In this document: piece by piece, positions 63,837 to 64,000 of the stretch
How the letters are laid out: the number at the start of each line of letters is the position of its first letter
Position numbering within the stretch: the first letter of the stretch is position 1
Source: Nocardia sp. NBC_01730
GTDB lineage: Bacteria > Actinomycetota > Actinomycetes > Mycobacteriales > Mycobacteriaceae
Reading direction: 5' to 3'
NCBI RefSeq assembly: GCF_035920445.1
Contig: NZ_CP109162.1
Location: 2,790,001 to 2,854,000, forward strand
Length of the DNA: 64,000 nt
The notes under the pieces: generated by a model
Seen by the model: only the letters and a program-made list of their open reading frames with translations
The model's database searches: none
Told to the model about the DNA's origin: nothing
Translations under genes and position numbers: made by a program

Positions 63837-64000
63837 TCAGCCGGCGGAGGCGTTCGGCCCGATCCACTCGTCGAATAGCCGGTCAAGCGAGCCGGTCGCG
63901 AGTTGTGTCGCCAACCAGGCATTGAGCGCGGCGGCCAAGAGCGGGTCGTTCTTGCGGACCAAGAGCACCTTGCCGAACGAGTCGAACGGCGCCTCCGGGT
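63837..64000 (-). CDS. Substrate-binding protein, C-terminal part (partial at window edge)
   Basis: The last 53 codons of a gene that continues beyond 64000. PFDSFGKVLLVRKNDPLLAA, LNAWLATQLATGSLDRLFDE and WIGPNASAG are typical of the end of an ABC-type periplasmic solute-binding protein of the amino-acid (SBP_bac_3) class, with its closing helix and WIG motif. The full length, the lipobox and the transporter partners are outside the window. Confidence 0.65.
   Translation of the reverse strand, partial: PEAPFDSFGKVLLVRKNDPLLAAALNAWLATQLATGSLDRLFDEWIGPNASAG

Overview
The window is chromosomal DNA from a high-GC actinomycete of the order Mycobacteriales, most likely Nocardia or a close relative. 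Support: strong G/C bias at third codon positions, frequent GTG starts and ATGA/GTGA gene overlaps, a bacterial Ku with a lysine-rich tail, an MptB-type mannosyltransferase, and the gene order sufR-B-D-C-S-U-T divergent from mptB, ABC ATPase, ABC permease and ctaA. I recall the same order around Rv1456c-Rv1466 in Mycobacterium tuberculosis. The genus is an inference. I saw no tRNA, rRNA, CRISPR array or intact mobile element.

Layout. (1) 0-8 kb: a lycopene-cyclase-like gene, ku, an NTF2-like protein, an XRE regulator, a chimeric secreted-protein ORF, and a Mn/Zn-type ABC importer with a palindrome upstream. (2) 8-16.7 kb: a flavin split-barrel protein, a FemAB/GNAT-like protein, decayed genes (serine-recombinase tail, frameshifted TetR, 5'-truncated FAD monooxygenase), a class II glutamine amidotransferase, an aldo/keto reductase, and an MFS exporter with its MarR regulator and two dyads. 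(3) 16.7-29.8 kb: a catabolic cluster with an MFS importer, a LacI regulator, an extradiol dioxygenase, a CMD-family protein, an alcohol dehydrogenase, an FMN reductase, a cupin, two FAH-family enzymes, a D-2-hydroxyacid dehydrogenase, an enolase paralogue and an APH-type kinase. Four copies of a 16-bp near-palindrome with a central CG, close to GTGCTATCGATAGCAC, lie in its promoter regions. This is the best candidate for an undescribed system.

(4) 30-33.1 kb: a glutarate-type module (glutaryl-CoA dehydrogenase-like enzyme, GntR, class III CoA-transferase) around a 30-bp nested palindrome. (5) 33.2-35.5 kb: gluconokinase, a gluconate-5-dehydrogenase-like SDR and a D-2-hydroxyacid dehydrogenase. 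(6) 35.5-44.5 kb: a LysR regulator divergent from a one-direction run of pxpABC-like 5-oxoprolinase genes, an MHS transporter, an SDR, an idonate-dehydrogenase-like ADH, an aminotransferase and an RraA/HMG-aldolase-like protein. The PxpA homologue lacks a hallmark lysine. (7) 44.6-46.2 kb: a standalone acyltransferase followed by fragments of an acyltransferase and a beta-lactamase-family protein.

(8) 46.3-57.8 kb: the conserved suf operon with a SufR-type box, and the divergent mptB-ABC-ctaA group. (9) 57.8-64 kb: proline iminopeptidase, UspA, a small membrane protein, a bicupin, an NCS1 permease whose C-terminus reads across the antisense strand of a gene fragment, and the 3' end of a solute-binding protein.

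Start codons were moved inward from the longest reading frame where a Shine-Dalgarno sequence, family length or an operator position argued for it. All functional calls are by eye, without database searches.
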